A stretch of DNA of 64,000 nt from Ligula intestinalis (taxonomy: Eukaryota > Platyhelminthes > Cestoda > Diphyllobothriidea > Diphyllobothriidae), in the NCBI GenBank assembly GCA_036362985.1, contig JAYGXS010000007.1:24529531-24593530 (forward strand). The letters are read 5' to 3'. A model generated the notes under the pieces. That model was given only the letters and a program-made list of their open reading frames with translations, was not told where the DNA came from and searched no databases. Made by a program: the position numbers and the translations under genes. Below are positions 18,860-31,053 of the stretch, in pieces. Numbering within the stretch: the stretch's first letter is position 1; each line of letters opens with the position of its first letter.

Positions 18860-19655
18860 GTCAGCGGTAGTGGCACTGATCTAAGGTCTGCGTCAGTGCA
18901 CCCTGTATACGCTCGGACGCGTAGGGCCCTTGGGGAGGGCAGGGGGTTTTGACCCCCACCAATTACCGGACTCCTCCCTCCCTCCTCGTTGAACGCGTGC
19001 GCCCTGAACACGAGTTTTACGCCTTAGGCATACGCCGGCAAAAGATGTCAGGGCAAGGCATCGACCAGGCGCCGTATTTGGAGAGGGGGAGGTAGCAAAT
19101 GCAGGAGGCGTGCGTGCGCGTAGGATTTTTCTCAGGTGGACGTAGGAGCTTGTGTGTGGGTGTTCGACCATCGATTTCGATGACAGCTTGCAGACTACCC
19201 GGGCCAGTGCACGGAATACCGCCCATATACGCAATCACGACGCAGTGGGACCAAAGTGGGACCTTTGGTTCCACTGTAACCTTTGGTTCCGGAACATTGC
19301 CATGGCATTAGGGTTGTACTAGAAGGGAGAGGCGAAGGGCCTAGCACGTGGACAAGACACACGGTATCCAAAAATTAGCTTTTCAGCTGTTACCTTTTGA
19401 GACAAAAACTCGCTTGCATCCAGGACCTTTCGCGACATATGTCGTTTAGTGATTTCCTCTTTCGGTGATGATGAAAAGACTATTATGTCTGAAGCTCGAA
19501 TTTCAGCGCATATTAAACCTGTCCGATAAATACCACGACTCGATAGATGGTTGACATGTTTCTGCAATCGTTTTCGACGACAAATCTGTAATGGAATCCG
19601 TAACGTCACGCATAATTAATTGTTCTTCCCACACAAAGCGTCGTCTAAACACGGA
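18860..19655. other. No recognisable gene
   Basis: GC-rich segments and several overlapping short ORFs, none with a domain I know. The duplicated phrase ACCTTTGGTTCC (19261 and 19279) is a small local repeat. Confidence 0.35.
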
Positions 19656-19668
19656 ATTTCAAAATATG

Positions 19669-19740
19669 CTCCCCGACCGGGAGTCGAACCCGGGCCGCCT
19701 GGGTGAAAACCAGGAATCCTAACTGCTAGACCATCGGGGA
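19669..19740 (-). tRNA. tRNA-Glu(TTC)
   Basis: The 72-nt - strand cloverleaf has acceptor TCCCCGA paired with TCGGGGA, A box TGGTCTAGCAGTTAGG, anticodon loop TTTTCAC giving anticodon TTC, B box GGTTCGACTCC and discriminator G. A T4 run on the - strand (19661-19664) can end Pol III transcription. Its body matches animal tRNA-Glu closely. Confidence 0.95.
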
Positions 19741-22740
19741 GGCGACAATTAATTTATTAATTAATTAAATAGTTAACTTGTCTATAGAAATTATGAAAGA
19801 TACAATTTCACTTATTACGCTTTCCTACTTCTATCTGTGGTTTCCTTATTTTTTCGATGATCGCCCTAGATATTGAATCGAACTAGCTTTTTTTGACCTA
19901 TCACTTGTCCAATCCAGTCAGAATGTCAATGTAGCACGTGAAAATGTCGACGGTTTCACATACTGAACATTGGGAGCATCTCCTGGCATATAGTTAGCTA
20001 AAACATATGCTTCATTTGTCGTATGTAGGCTACAGAGTTGAAGACAAATTCGGTGGAATGCATGTAATGGCAAGTGTGTACTGTAAAAATATCACGTCGA
20101 ATAGATTTATTTATTTGTCCGTTCACCCACTACCATTGTCTGTTTAATCTTCAACTATTACTCCACTGGTATACTACTTTATAGCGTACTAAAGTCACAT
20201 AAAGGGCAGATACCTAAACACAGGTGCGAAACTGCCGGATCAATATTAGTTGGCCTGACAAGTTAGTACTCAACACGGATTGGCCATGCTAAGAGGCTAG
20301 TTGGCCGTACAAGCCAGTGCTCAGCAGGAGTCTCTCATATTTTTCTGGACTAACAGTACTTGACATTACTTAAACACAGGTGCGGAACTGCCGGATTGAT
20401 AGTTTTGAACAAGGTAAAAAGTACGTTGGCCAGATTGGCCATACTCAAGAGTTGCAACGTTGGCCGGATTGGACGAAATGCCCAAGGAAGAGGAATCAAT
20501 CAGATCTGGTCAGGGAGAAGCCAAATCCTCGGACATCCACGCCGGCTCTGGTAAGTCAAGCTCTGCTAGTTGCTTGCATATACATATGACAGACCAAAGC
20601 TGAACGCTGTTGATCACTGTGTTGCCAATAGAAAAGGGGACGGGACGGAATACATGAAAATTTTATACGACTCCGGGTTCTCGGACACATCGGTAACGAT
20701 CGAAGGTCACTCTTTAGAGGCCGAACCGGCATTGGTTATTGTATTTTCTTACGTTGTGCACACAAAGGAGACTGAGAATGTCACACTGGTCAGGTCACTT
20801 GGTAGCCGCGATGAAGATGTTTGTATCCAGTCGGACCTAAGCACGATCATCCCAAGTCCAGCTCCGGATTTTGGAAATACCCTCAAGTACGGACAGAAGT
20901 GGGACTGGTTTTCGGGACGAGAAGCCTGGGCGCAACAATTGTTGATGCAAGTTTAGGTTCAAGGGGCTCGAATAACACCACTTACACGAAACAGTTTGGT
21001 ATGAAAGCGAAAGGACTGGGAGCTAACCAACACTAACGATTTAAGTAGGCAATGTCAGGTGAACTAGAAACAAGCACGCTATTTAGAAGGTGCTTTTGGC
21101 GTCGCGGACGAACTAATACATTCCCACACTACAACGCGGTACTAAGGGGCTTCGAGCATCTGGAGAACTGACAGTGCGTGATGTGGCCATTAGGGTTATT
21201 GGAAGATGCTAACATGGCTAGGAAAGAGACAGAGACAGAGAGAGGTATTATATTTGAAGGGCGAGCAGAGTCCAAAAGAAGGGCGGTTGAAGGATTTTCC
21301 TTAAAATATGATAGCAATTGGTGATTTATATGTGCGAAGAGATTTTTGATGACTTCATGAGGACGGTTCCAGTGAGAACGGTGGGCGACGTTGTGAGTAG
21401 AGAGACTCGTAAGGTTTGCTTAATAGAGGGTGGCAGTAAAGGGGGAGTAGTGAACCTTGTGCTTGTAACAGGAGAGGATACAGAATCGGGGAGTCAAGAA
21501 GACTAAACAATATACCTAGGCGATCCTCTTTTGAATTCCTTGCCAGCACCTGACCCCTAAGTTAGAAGGGGGGGGGGTTAGATGGAGGTCAACGGAATCT
21601 AGTGTCGTCGATATCGACATAAAACTAATGATTACTGCAATAGCATGCCATACAAACTTACTTCTGTATGATTTTTACAATGGGATCGCCAAAGACAATC
21701 CTAAGATTTAAATAGACCAAGAATCTGCCGTACGACAATGTTGTCGTAGCCTTTAACTTTTCTTTTCGACGAAGTAAAATGAATCCTCAGCCAAGTTTCC
21801 TAGACAGAAGGAAATTTCTGGGCGGATACGTAAGAAACTGTTGACGGAGTTGGCAATGCCTCTTTCATCCGCTTGAAGTTCAGCTTGATTTCGTAATGGT
21901 AGCAGCTAACCGTTTTCATCTTATATAAGGGATGAGGCAAGATGGCAGCATGCAGCTTAAAATGTCTTTTAGTGCGAAACAATGGAATTCCTTGTAAAGA
22001 GTACTGTACTGCTTGAGAAAGAGAGGGGGTGAGAGACAGAAAAGCGCTTTATTTAGAAGGTAGAATCCAAAATCTTCCGTTTTATGACGGAAGTGTCGCC
22101 TTACATTATTTTTATCACAGGGGTTAACGAGAGCGCACCTGCCTCCTAAATCTGTTGGCTTCCACCGAGGTCTGGTCGGTAAATGACGTGCCCCATTTTG
22201 GTTTCGTGGCGTACTTTGAACCAGTTTTTGAATGAGACGAGCAGATTTGTTCCTCAATTTCGCTGGAGGAAGTACGTCAACCGTTTCTTTATTATTTTCT
22301 CCACAATTTCACAACAAACGGAGGTAAGACTCATCAGCTTGTAGTTATTCACCGACGTTCTATAAAAGCAGAGTTCTGGTTACGGACTTCCAATCGGAGC
22401 GAAGCCGGCAAGTAGCAAATTACTTCTGGAAGAATGGGGCTAGCGGCTTTGCCATTAGAGAAACTAGCTCCGTCGACAGCTTGGTCGGGATTTCATCGGG
22501 ACCTGAAGAGGTTAATGCTTTCAACGTCGGCAACGCCTCCTGAATTGTTTCTTCGATGGATGGGCTACTTCAATAATAGCAATTACATTATCTTCAGAAG
22601 TGAACAAGAAGAAGTCGGATCCTTTGACGGCGACAGACTGGAGATGCTCAGCCTTATCCTTTTCCTCTGAGAATTCCGCCCTCTCCAAGTTGAACCTTTG
22701 GTCTAGCTTCTTCACACAATACTTCCCTTGAAACACCAGC
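19741..22740. other. No recognisable gene; local direct repeat
   Basis: A block of about 44 nt (AAACACAGGTGCGAAACTGC and on) at 20211-20254 recurs at 20368-20410. An ORF of 128 codons at 20570-20956 begins without ATG and has no domain I recognise. A run of ten G residues lies at 21569-21578. No retroelement coding was seen. Confidence 0.35.
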
Positions 22741-23175
22741 CCCTCCGGGCCCCGCCACGCCCCGTGGGCATAGTGGGGCTCAGTCGGGGCAAGTCATCAT
22801 TTTGGCCCCGGCTGGCCCCACCGTGAAAATATTTTTCTCAAATGGGTGCCTATTTTCGCTAAATTGGCCACTTAATTTGGCAATCGAACAAGTGGCAGGA
22901 CAGCTAGCTGTAGCAGCTCGTAGAACGATTTTTCCGTTCAATCGTTCAAAATCGTTGACATTTTCCTATTAGGGGCCCATCTGCATGCAAGTGACCTACG
23001 CATTTTCATGACTGTCGAAAGCTTTCCTACATTTGGGAAAGTGGCCAATGGTCATTCTGGAGAAGGTTGGACTCTTCCTTCTCAAATCCTCACGTAGTTT
23101 GCCTCACGCAAATCCCTAAATGCACAAACAGTGCAGGGGTTAGAAAGGAAGTCTAAAGGTCGATACACCGAATGG

Positions 23176-23185
23176 NNNNNNNNNN
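23176..23185. other. Assembly gap (10 N)
   Basis: Ten N bases. Their uniform length matches the second gap at 52940-52949, so it is probably a placeholder of unknown true size. Confidence 0.95.
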
Positions 23186-23295
23186 TTGGCTCTTCCGATT
23201 GTCACCTTTTGCGGGAATTTCGGCCTCATCAAAATTGAATGTGTGGCTGGGTCCCGTCGAATAAGCTGCGACTTGAAAATTGGTGGCATTTCAAT

Positions 23296-23485
23296 CAATT
23301 AGTTTTATTGGTAAGACACCTCTTGGGCACCGTCAAAACCCTTGTAAAACAGGAAAAACTCTAAAACAAACGCCTTCTTTTGCACACAGCTATTGGCTCT
23401 GTTTTAGTTTTGTGCTTAGTCAATAGTGTGCAAGATAGGGAGTTTGTTCTAAGTGAAAAAAACCTGTCTAAATGGTACAATAAAT
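23296..23485 (-). mobile_element. CR1 3' UTR remnant (copy 3)
   Basis: On the - strand this is the same 3' UTR as in copies 1 and 2: CACTTAGAACAAACTCCC, the hairpin region, and the reverse of CACCTCTTGGGCACC. No coding part remains. The hairpin spans 23364-23449, 86 nt as in the other copies. Its inner stem has changed on both sides (TGCACAC...TATTG with CAATA...GTGTGCA), keeping base pairing. Confidence 0.7.
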
Positions 23486-24540
23486 CGAAATTGGACAATA
23501 ATCTCCATGTTGTATATGTGTTAGAGGTTTCAGAGTAAGAATGTTTGAGGTCTGGAAACAGTATATAATTTATGGATTTTGGATTGATCCTTCGCCACAC
23601 TGCTGCCGCGTGTTCGGTAATTCACGTATTGAGAAGCCTGCCAGTTTCTCCGACATAGTTGCTTTGCCCGTACCTGCACCGGATTCTGTAGACGACTCTG
23701 GATGTTGCTTGCTATGGCAGTGGGTCTTTCGGTTTCATTATCTGACGCCCTATGGTTGCCTCCGGTCTGTGTGCGACTTCAACTCCAGTTGGTGCGAGAA
23801 AGCGGCCGACAGCCTCCAATACTTTTTTGACGTAGGGATCGCTCGCCAAATTTTGGGGTCGTTGCGACTTTGTTGGCCATCTCGTTTGCGCAAACACCGG
23901 TTGACGAAGTTGTGCGTATAAGCAGTAACTGTTTGCTACTTAAATGCTGCGCGAATTCACGTTAAAGGGGCCGAGCATGGGGGGGGGGAGGATGACCATG
24001 AAAGTTGCGAAAAAAACACTTTACTCTGACGTTGACTGACAGACGAGCTAGGAAACGCCGGCCACAGTGCCGCGTCTGAAGTTGGGTGACCACGGGAATC
24101 ACCACCGCGTCTGGAGCGGCCTCTGTATGAGTCGACCTTGACAGGGGTTGGTCAGAAGAATTGGCTAGACCAACGGGCGTAGGCGGCCAGTGCGCATGTA
24201 CACGTTGGCGGTAGTGAGCCTTGGTGAATGCTCGCGTGCGCTGAGTAAGTCACCACAGGTACAGTAATCACGACTTGTGCGTAAATTAGCCTGCCATGAG
24301 TAGAACATACCCAGTATCTGCCACGTTCACTTCTCCCTCACCCACCCTGTGCCACTTGCATGGCAGCGTAAAAACGACCGAAGTAGCCACAGACGCAGTG
24401 ACTAACAAAACGAAACAGTCACACAGACACAGACACAAAAACACGACCTGGTTCTCCACATCATGTACAATGCTTAAACAAGGACGGTGCATTGATTAGC
24501 TTATGTCGAAGTGAACTCCGCTAGAATTTAATAACTGCAG
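23486..24540. other. No recognisable gene
   Basis: ORFs overlap on both strands at 23541-23921 without a recognisable domain. A run of nine G residues lies near 23980. A CACAGACACAGACAC tract lies near 24421-24435. Confidence 0.35.
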
Positions 24541-24862
24541 TTCTCGACGTCTGCGAACAGCCAATCACAGATGCCGCATGGCTGGTCCTTAGCACGGCGA
24601 AGAATAGCAAGCCTGCACGCGGAAATTGCTCTCGCTCTCTCTCTCTCTGTCCACTTGCCTGACTGCTGTCAAACCGGAACTTGGACCCGGCTGGCACTGC
24701 TGGCTCGTCGTGAGCTCGAAAGTCAAATTTATTCCATTTAATCTTCGTTCCTCTGTGTACACAATAAAACTTTTCCTATTACTCTGGCCTCCATCAACTT
24801 CTTCACTACTAAGTAGCACAGTCTGAAGATCGCAGTTGCTAGGGTTTAACCTACTTAAGCTT
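24541..24862 (+). mobile_element. LTR family B copy (diverged)
   Basis: Blocks CAGCCAATCACAGATG, CGTTCCTCTGTGTACACAAT and AGTCTGAAGATCGCAGTTGC match the copies at 48800-49070 and 53150-53495 in the same order. The 3' end is decayed (CTACTTAAGC). A (CT)n tract sits at about 24632-24648. No internal region or partner LTR is nearby, so it may be a solo LTR. Confidence 0.5.
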
Positions 24863-25870
24863 TAAATATGTGGTGATGATGGTCTGGATCTCATAAAAGT
24901 GATAATGCCTGTTTCGAGTTGCTTGCCCCCTCTGAATCCGTATCCAGTAGTAACGCGTACGTCAAACGCCAATGACAAACAACGATCAATGTAGTAATGT
25001 AACACTAAACAAATAGTGAAGGATAAACGAGATGCAGACCTTAACAATGGATACACGTAGTCTAGAGCAAGGAAGTCGGCCAGATATCGCCTGACTCTAG
25101 ACAAAAGTACGACACATGTCTAACACGCCCACATCCTGGCGCAGGGTGAAGCCAGTCTTGGAGGAGCGTGTGTCAGTGGGAGAGGAGGGTGACCGTTGCT
25201 TTTATGGGACTTCGGAATCAGTTCATGTGGCGTCCGATTGGTGTGAACATTTGCCCGGAAGGGAGTTTCGTGTACAGAGGTCCAAGACGGGCGTCAGCCG
25301 GTAGGAGGGATGTTTAATTGGCCTTAGAAATTCGTCGGCCGCAAGGAAGAGGTGTTTAAGTGGCCATCGGCTACGTTGTATGCGAAGGTAAACTGTGTCG
25401 GCAGTGTTCGGATCAACCAAGTGCAGCAGTTGCTGGCTTGAGACAGCGTTCCTGCGCCGGTCCGAGAAGGGGAGGATGATGAGTTCAAACTTCCTCATTG
25501 AAAGCATTTAGGACTCCCTCAAAGGGAAGCCATGTTCTCGTCCTCGGTTTCTTTCTTGTTTCCTCTGTCTTTGTTTATTTATTTCTCTCTTCTTCTTCTT
25601 CTTCTTCTTCTCCTTCTTCTCGCCTTTCACACCATGCCCTACAATGCTCGCCTTGTTTCCCTTTATAGCACTGCCAACTGACGCATCACCAGACACACCA
25701 TCAGCTCACATTTTGTTGTGCGCCAAATGGCTGATGAGTATCACTTGGAGTCAGGGGGTGGTTCCTTCTAATCCCCTGGTTGTGTGAATCCTGGTGTGTG
25801 TGTCAAGGGGGCTAGGTCGTGCTGCAGCGCGTGCAGACCGGTTTACCGTCACCGTCAGCCAATGAGCCCA
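24863..25870. other. No gene; microsatellite
   Basis: A (CTT)n tract lies at about 25589-25620. The segment 25316-25372 has GTTTAAGTGGCCATCGGC, faintly like the antisense of LTR family A. Nothing else is recognised. Confidence 0.3.
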
Positions 25871-25879
25871 CCTCCTTTC

Positions 25880-26420
25880 AGGCGACCGGTCAGCTAGGTA
25901 GTGGCCTGTTGCCAGCGGTGGGGAAGAGAGTGAGATCAACCCTCAGTGCATTTATTTCCTCATTAGAAATAATCTGATGCGCTTAAAGCTGTTGCGATGC
26001 GCTAAAAGCCGGGGCTTGGAGGACTGCCAACAGAGGGGCTTAATAGGACACTGCAGTCAGCCCAGATTGTGTTTTATTGTGTGTGTTTCTTCTCTTCTAC
26101 TTTAGCCCTGCCCACGGACGCCAACCGATGAGTGAATGGTTACCCCGGCACTCCCACATTCCTGAGAGCAAGATGGTATTGTTGTGGTGCCTGTTGAAGT
26201 CTGTTCGCACACACGCCTGCGTCCTCCCCCAGCTCCAGTCTTTTTGACTTATGTCTTGACATGGGGTACAGGCGTTGGAGTGGTGAGAGAGAGAGTTAGA
26301 GGTAGAGAGGGGTAGATCCGTCGAGTCTACTTTCACTGTAATTCAGGCATAGTCATCATGTTTTCCTCGGTTTGCTGAAGCTCTTGCCATGAACGGCGGT
26401 CGAACTGTGAGTACGGAAAG
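25880..26420 (+). repeat. Dispersed repeat C (second copy)
   Basis: The copy shares GTGGCCTGTTGCCAGCGG, ATCAACCCTCAGTGCATTT, TCTGATGCGCTTAAAGC, AAGCCGGGGCTTGGA and GTCGAGTCTACTTTCACTG with 14915-15420 in the same order and spacing. It has no ORF of its own. Confidence 0.55.
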
Positions 26421-26879
26421 CAGACATTCCGTCGACCAAAAAACATGTGTACATGCGCATATTGATGAGTAATTGATCGTGTTCGCCCATGTAAACATGA
26501 GTATCGTAGTAGAATCTGTCGATTCTCATAATTTTTCCCCAGTCCTTTTCACATCTCTGACTGCTTTATGTCCTTTTGGTTTTCTTCTACTTCTTTCGGT
26601 CTCAACAGGCTTCCCCGTTCGCAAAAGGCTACTTTTCTCCTCTACCCAAATGTGCAGCAATGAATTATCAGTTTGGTAACTGTCTTGCCTTTGGTTCCTT
26701 CCTTTATTAGATGCAACTAAGCATTTGAACGCTTGACATTGGTTTGAAGCACGTGCAGATTCTAAAAGAACGTCAGCAGCCTATATAGGAATCCGACTTT
26801 TTCTGAGAACAGTCACATACACATTCATCCTTATACACCTATCTAAAGTGACGCATAGCCCGAGATACGGACAAATCAA

Positions 26880-27324
26880 ATAATCGCTGTTCTGTGGGGT
26901 GAGCTATATTGGCAGAAAAACGCGACGTCTGGAAAAGAGGATACGCGAACATATACCAGCCTGGCTTGGCAGAGGAGAAAATCGATCGATCTCAAGTTCG
27001 ATTCTCGCACACTTGATTGATACATACCATCAAGTTGACGAGAGAGAGGCCTGTAAAGTCATTAACCGGGCTCCAACACACTATTCTAAAGGCCTGCGCA
27101 AACGGGTGCTCGCCAGAGCCGAAGCAGTGGCAACTCGTTTAACAAAGCCCCCTCTCTGCTGTCAAAAGACACTCGTGGCCGCAGTCTGTTTACCCTGCCT
27201 TACTACCGCAGTAAATACCGTGTCACCAGGACAAACACCCTACCAACTACGCACGCCGACACTGAGAACACCCCTTCCTCCCCCTTTTCCCTCTTTGCCG
27301 GACCAAACGCTACCAGCAGGCTAG
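26880..27324 (+). pseudogene. Penelope-like element, second GIY-YIG fragment
   Basis: The frame reads SYIGRKTRRLEKRIREHIP, then SSSILAHLIDTYHQVD, ACKVINRAP and AEAVATRLTKPPLCCQK. The YIGR box, following Arg-Glu-His block and His-x-Val-Asp block are typical of the GIY-YIG domain of Penelope-like elements such as Perere-10 of schistosomes. The sequence differs much from the 18422-18800 copy, so it is another family. The 5' half of the domain and all RT are missing; the C-terminus runs into proline-rich, probably non-coding sequence. Confidence 0.7.
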
Positions 27325-27736
27325 AACCCGCATGTGTGAGACGAGGGAACACAAAGATGACTAATTAAACCTCCAACCCCTCGCCCTTACACCGCGAACC
27401 ATTTAAGAACTCAACTAACTATGACTGACCATTTCTGTCCTTGCATTGTACTGGTCCGCTGATGAATTGCCGAAAAAATATGTTTGCCAACATGAATTCA
27501 CAATTGTAAAATGGGAATATTTGCGGAATTAATCGCTTTTCGTAGCAAATCCACCTTATCTGATCCAGATGGCTGCATTTTTCGATTACCAGCATTATCT
27601 TTGCTACACTTCGTGTAGCTACGGGCATTTAACTTATTCATATTAATTTCAATCACATACCAACACACTATAAAGTTAATCCAAACAGTTAATAATAATA
27701 CACGTTATATATATTGTATAAAATGTAGTGTGCAGC

Positions 27737-27809
27737 GGGCGCGTGGCGCAATGGATAACGCGTCTGACTACGGATCAGAAGATTCCAGGTTCGAATCCTG
27801 GCGTGCTCG
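27737..27809 (+). tRNA. tRNA-Arg(ACG)
   Basis: The 73-nt cloverleaf has acceptor GGGCGCG with CGTGCTC (two G-U pairs), A box GTGGCGCAATGGA, anticodon loop CTACGGA giving anticodon ACG, B box GGTTCGAATCC and discriminator G. TTTT at about 27815 is a likely terminator. Confidence 0.95.
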
Positions 27810-27973
27810 CTCACTTTTAATTTTCTCCGGTTGCCACCTAGGAGGCCGTGCTTTTACGCTCGAGCCGCCTACTGGTACAAGGGACCTCTTCTTACCAGGG
27901 CTTCCGTGATTACACGATCTTAGTGGGTTGGTACATCAGCAAACCCGTCGTGGAACAACAGCCGATTTTGCGG

Positions 27974-28414
27974 GGGTTAGGTGGCGACTACGTGCATCAA
28001 GTGCACTCTTAGCAGCCTTGCTTTAGCCGAACATTTATAGTAGCCAGCTATCCTTAGTGCCGTGAGGGCTTTACTCTCCAGGCCATGGGCTCTACTGAGC
28101 CCTGCGACCGTAATGAAAGAATTTACAACTTTCTCATGAATCACGTGCCTAAAAGTTTTTTTGAGAACTGTTACCGGCATAAAAGGAGTTTTAACTTTCT
28201 TTCTAAAACGGTTCCGTTGTCATTATTTTCAGACATTTTACAGCATTAAAACGTCCAAGATAACAGGTAATTCCTGGGTCAATTGGTTTCCAGAGATATT
28301 TCAGTTCACGGTTTGAGAAGGTAGTCAGAACAGAAGTAAAAAACTACGCATACACATTCGGCTTAACCAAGCCTGCTCATAGCACACTTGATGCACGTAG
28401 TCGCCCCCTAACCC
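27974..28414. mobile_element. MITE-like foldback element, 441 bp
   Basis: Inverted arms of about 65 bp begin GGGTTAGGTGGCGACTACG (27974 on) and, on the other strand, GGGTTAGGGGGCGACTACG (from 28414). Matching continues through GTGCATCAAGTG and AGCAGGCTTG / AGCAGCCTTG to GCCGAATGT / GCCGAACAT. The centre has no recognised ORF. Target duplications are not clear. It starts 165 bp after tRNA-Arg(ACG). Confidence 0.6.
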
Positions 28415-30190
28415 TCCTACCCCTCTACACCACTACCCCCACTACCGGAATGAAATATATTTATAAATACAGTTTACTGACAAAGTAAAAGTAATATATT
28501 AAACAAAATCAAAACATTTCCTTCGGCAGGTAAACTATGGTCATCAGGTACCGAGGGGGCTACGATGCATAAATGCTATACTGGTCCAGCTCCCTCTTAA
28601 AAACGGTTACATGTATGAGCATATCTACATCGGCAAGCAGACTTTAACGCTTCAACCACTCTGATTGAAAAGAAGAACTCCCTCATGTCTAGCCTAACGT
28701 AGCCCTGGCAGTTTTTTACGGCTGCTAAGTTGAAGGAGAAGTCGGATCCAAAATAACACTATTGACCACGCAAGATGTTGCATTTTTGTATGGTATTAGT
28801 TGTTTGTAGCTCACAAGTAAGAATTGATTAAAATAAAACAAGCATATTTGACTATTTCACTTCGATTTTCCAATTTCACTGTTTCGACGATTATGTGTAC
28901 GTGTGCATATGCTACTCTCCATTTTCAGTAACATACTCATTTTACCTGCAATATTTTTGACATACCCTTTCCAATAAGGTCTTCAAAGGCCATACCTATT
29001 ACCCTAAATATGCTGAAATAGAGGATAGTTAGGGTCTCCAGTATTTGAAGACGAAGTCCATTTATGACTGTAGAGACGTGTCAAAGAGTCTGGCAAGGCA
29101 CTTTTCATCAAACTCTGTGAAAGCCAACCTGAAAAGTTTGTTCCGAGTCCGCCGACTCGCAGAATGCTCGATTCTTTCGATGAGGCCTTCCACGGCCGAT
29201 GGGTTGGCCGAGGAGTAGTGACCAACCAGATGCCTTCATCGCATGCCACTTTATTTATCCTCTTGAACCTGCTGTAAATTTCCAATCTTATGAAACGTAC
29301 ATCGAACTTCTGAAATGGCTTGTCGACACAAATAAATTTTTAAAGTAAATTTGTGATATTAAGTAGCATAAAGTCTAATTTGAAAATATGTCCGTCACGT
29401 TAGGATGCCAGCTTACGATAACCTACGAAATGCATACCCCGTGAAGATGGAAACTTATCTAAGTAGCAAATATTTTCCGAATTTTTATTTGATGCTCTTT
29501 TAAATCTAGCTATATGTCATAGAAATCATGCATAAAAATTGATTCTCGTACTTCACCGGTAACAAATTACGTCTTTATCAAAGTCTATACTTGAAAAAGG
29601 GACATCAGTTGGTTTAAAAAACTTATACTTACGACGTTCATTCATCATTCATCTTATTTGTCAAATTATTAATGTTGTCCTCAAATTACCTAACATGATT
29701 TTTTAAGAAAAAATGCACAAAAATATTCTTCCTTGCGCTGGTCTGGTAGAAAATTATGTCTTCTTGAAATTTTGTACTCGATGAGGAGAGCATATTTCTG
29801 TCGGCCTTGACGTTGATTGGATAGCTGTGATTGGTCGGTACCAAAAATGCGTGTGCGAGTACGCGTCATAGGCGCAGTGTTGCCATAGGGGACCATCAGT
29901 AGGACTACTAGAATAATTCCGGTAAAGCCTGCTGGATGATTGGATGTTATAGCACGAACGAGCTGCTTGTGATGGTGTGTGGTGTCACTGTCGTTTACTG
30001 TAACCCAAGCTGTAACTGTATGACGGCAGGACGGGGGGGGGAAGGAGCTTGATGATCCATGTCGGGCGTTGGAAGCTGTAGTCCTGGTACGGCTTCTAAA
30101 AATCCACGGTTTCACGATCAGTTGGTCACAGTCGGCTGTATGCAACTGACTAATGTTAACCAACTGACCGCGGTTCAGGTCTGCCTGTTA
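28415..30190. other. No recognisable gene
   Basis: AT-rich sequence with ORFs under 160 codons on the - strand (29004-29285, 29690-30163) that show no domain. A run of ten G residues lies near 30031. Confidence 0.35.
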
Positions 30191-30199
30191 GATAACGAC

Positions 30200-30690
30200 T
30201 CATGACATGTTTTAGGAGGGCCAAACACTCGCGCCGTCCTCGAGGCAGGATAACAAAGAGAGAACATGCGAGACTGCCGCCGGCCAGCTTCTGAGTTCAC
30301 GCATGACAAGGGCGACGAAAAGACGCCTGCAAGTGCGCGCGTCACCGAGGGCGCGACGGCTGCCCGTAAAGGTCACTTGTGGAGGGCCAATAGGGAACAA
30401 TGACTACTGACCCTTAATTATACTGCCACTACTGAAGGCGGTATTCTGCTACTGGGAGACACGGAACTCTGTTACAGAGACACGCTGCCGACGACTCGAC
30501 ATTCTGCTGCTAGAGACAAGACATGTTGTTGGCCGAGACGAACTACCGACGACAGAGGACAGGCTACTGACGGGTACACGGAAGACAACGCTGATGTGCA
30601 AGCAGAACTAATGACAGTGAAGCACTATCTACTCTCCTGTTCTGCCTTCTCTTCCTAACACGTAACTGGGGGGCATATCCGGTGTTGACA
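30200..30690 (+). repeat. Repeat E, probable LTR 3' end
   Basis: The last part, ACTCTCCTGTTCTGCCTTCT and CCTAACACGTAACTGGGGG, matches ACTCTCTTGTCTGTCTTCT and CCGAACATACAACTGGGGG at 60905-60945. A conserved edge followed by TGG would fit an LTR next to a primer-binding site, but I cannot name the tRNA. It lies just upstream of the non-LTR ORF. Confidence 0.4.
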
Positions 30691-31053
30691 CAGGAACACA
30701 CAAGGTTATAACAACATGGTAGTTCGATTGTCGCAGGCAGCGATGTCCACTGTATGTCCCGCACTTTGGCAGTCCTCGGATCAGTGCCACTGTCGCTGAC
30801 TCACCGTTTCTTTGCTGCCAACATAGTTCCACATGGCAGTCGTTTCCCACGTCACGCGTTCTTGGCCAACTAGCTGCAGAACCGCACATGACGCATCGTG
30901 CTTTCGCCTGTGTCTACTACCAACTCTCGTAGGGAGATGGGTGTAGCAGACCTTGGCCACCGGGAGGGCGGGTGGGAACGCGGTTCGTAGACGCGTCTGC
31001 TGTGGTTCCCCTACGTTGGATCAACTCTCCCCTCCGCCCAATCCGTGTTTTTG

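Noticed and set aside
20570..20956. 128-codon ORF
   Set aside because: No ATG start, no recognised domain, no splice context; kept only as a note.
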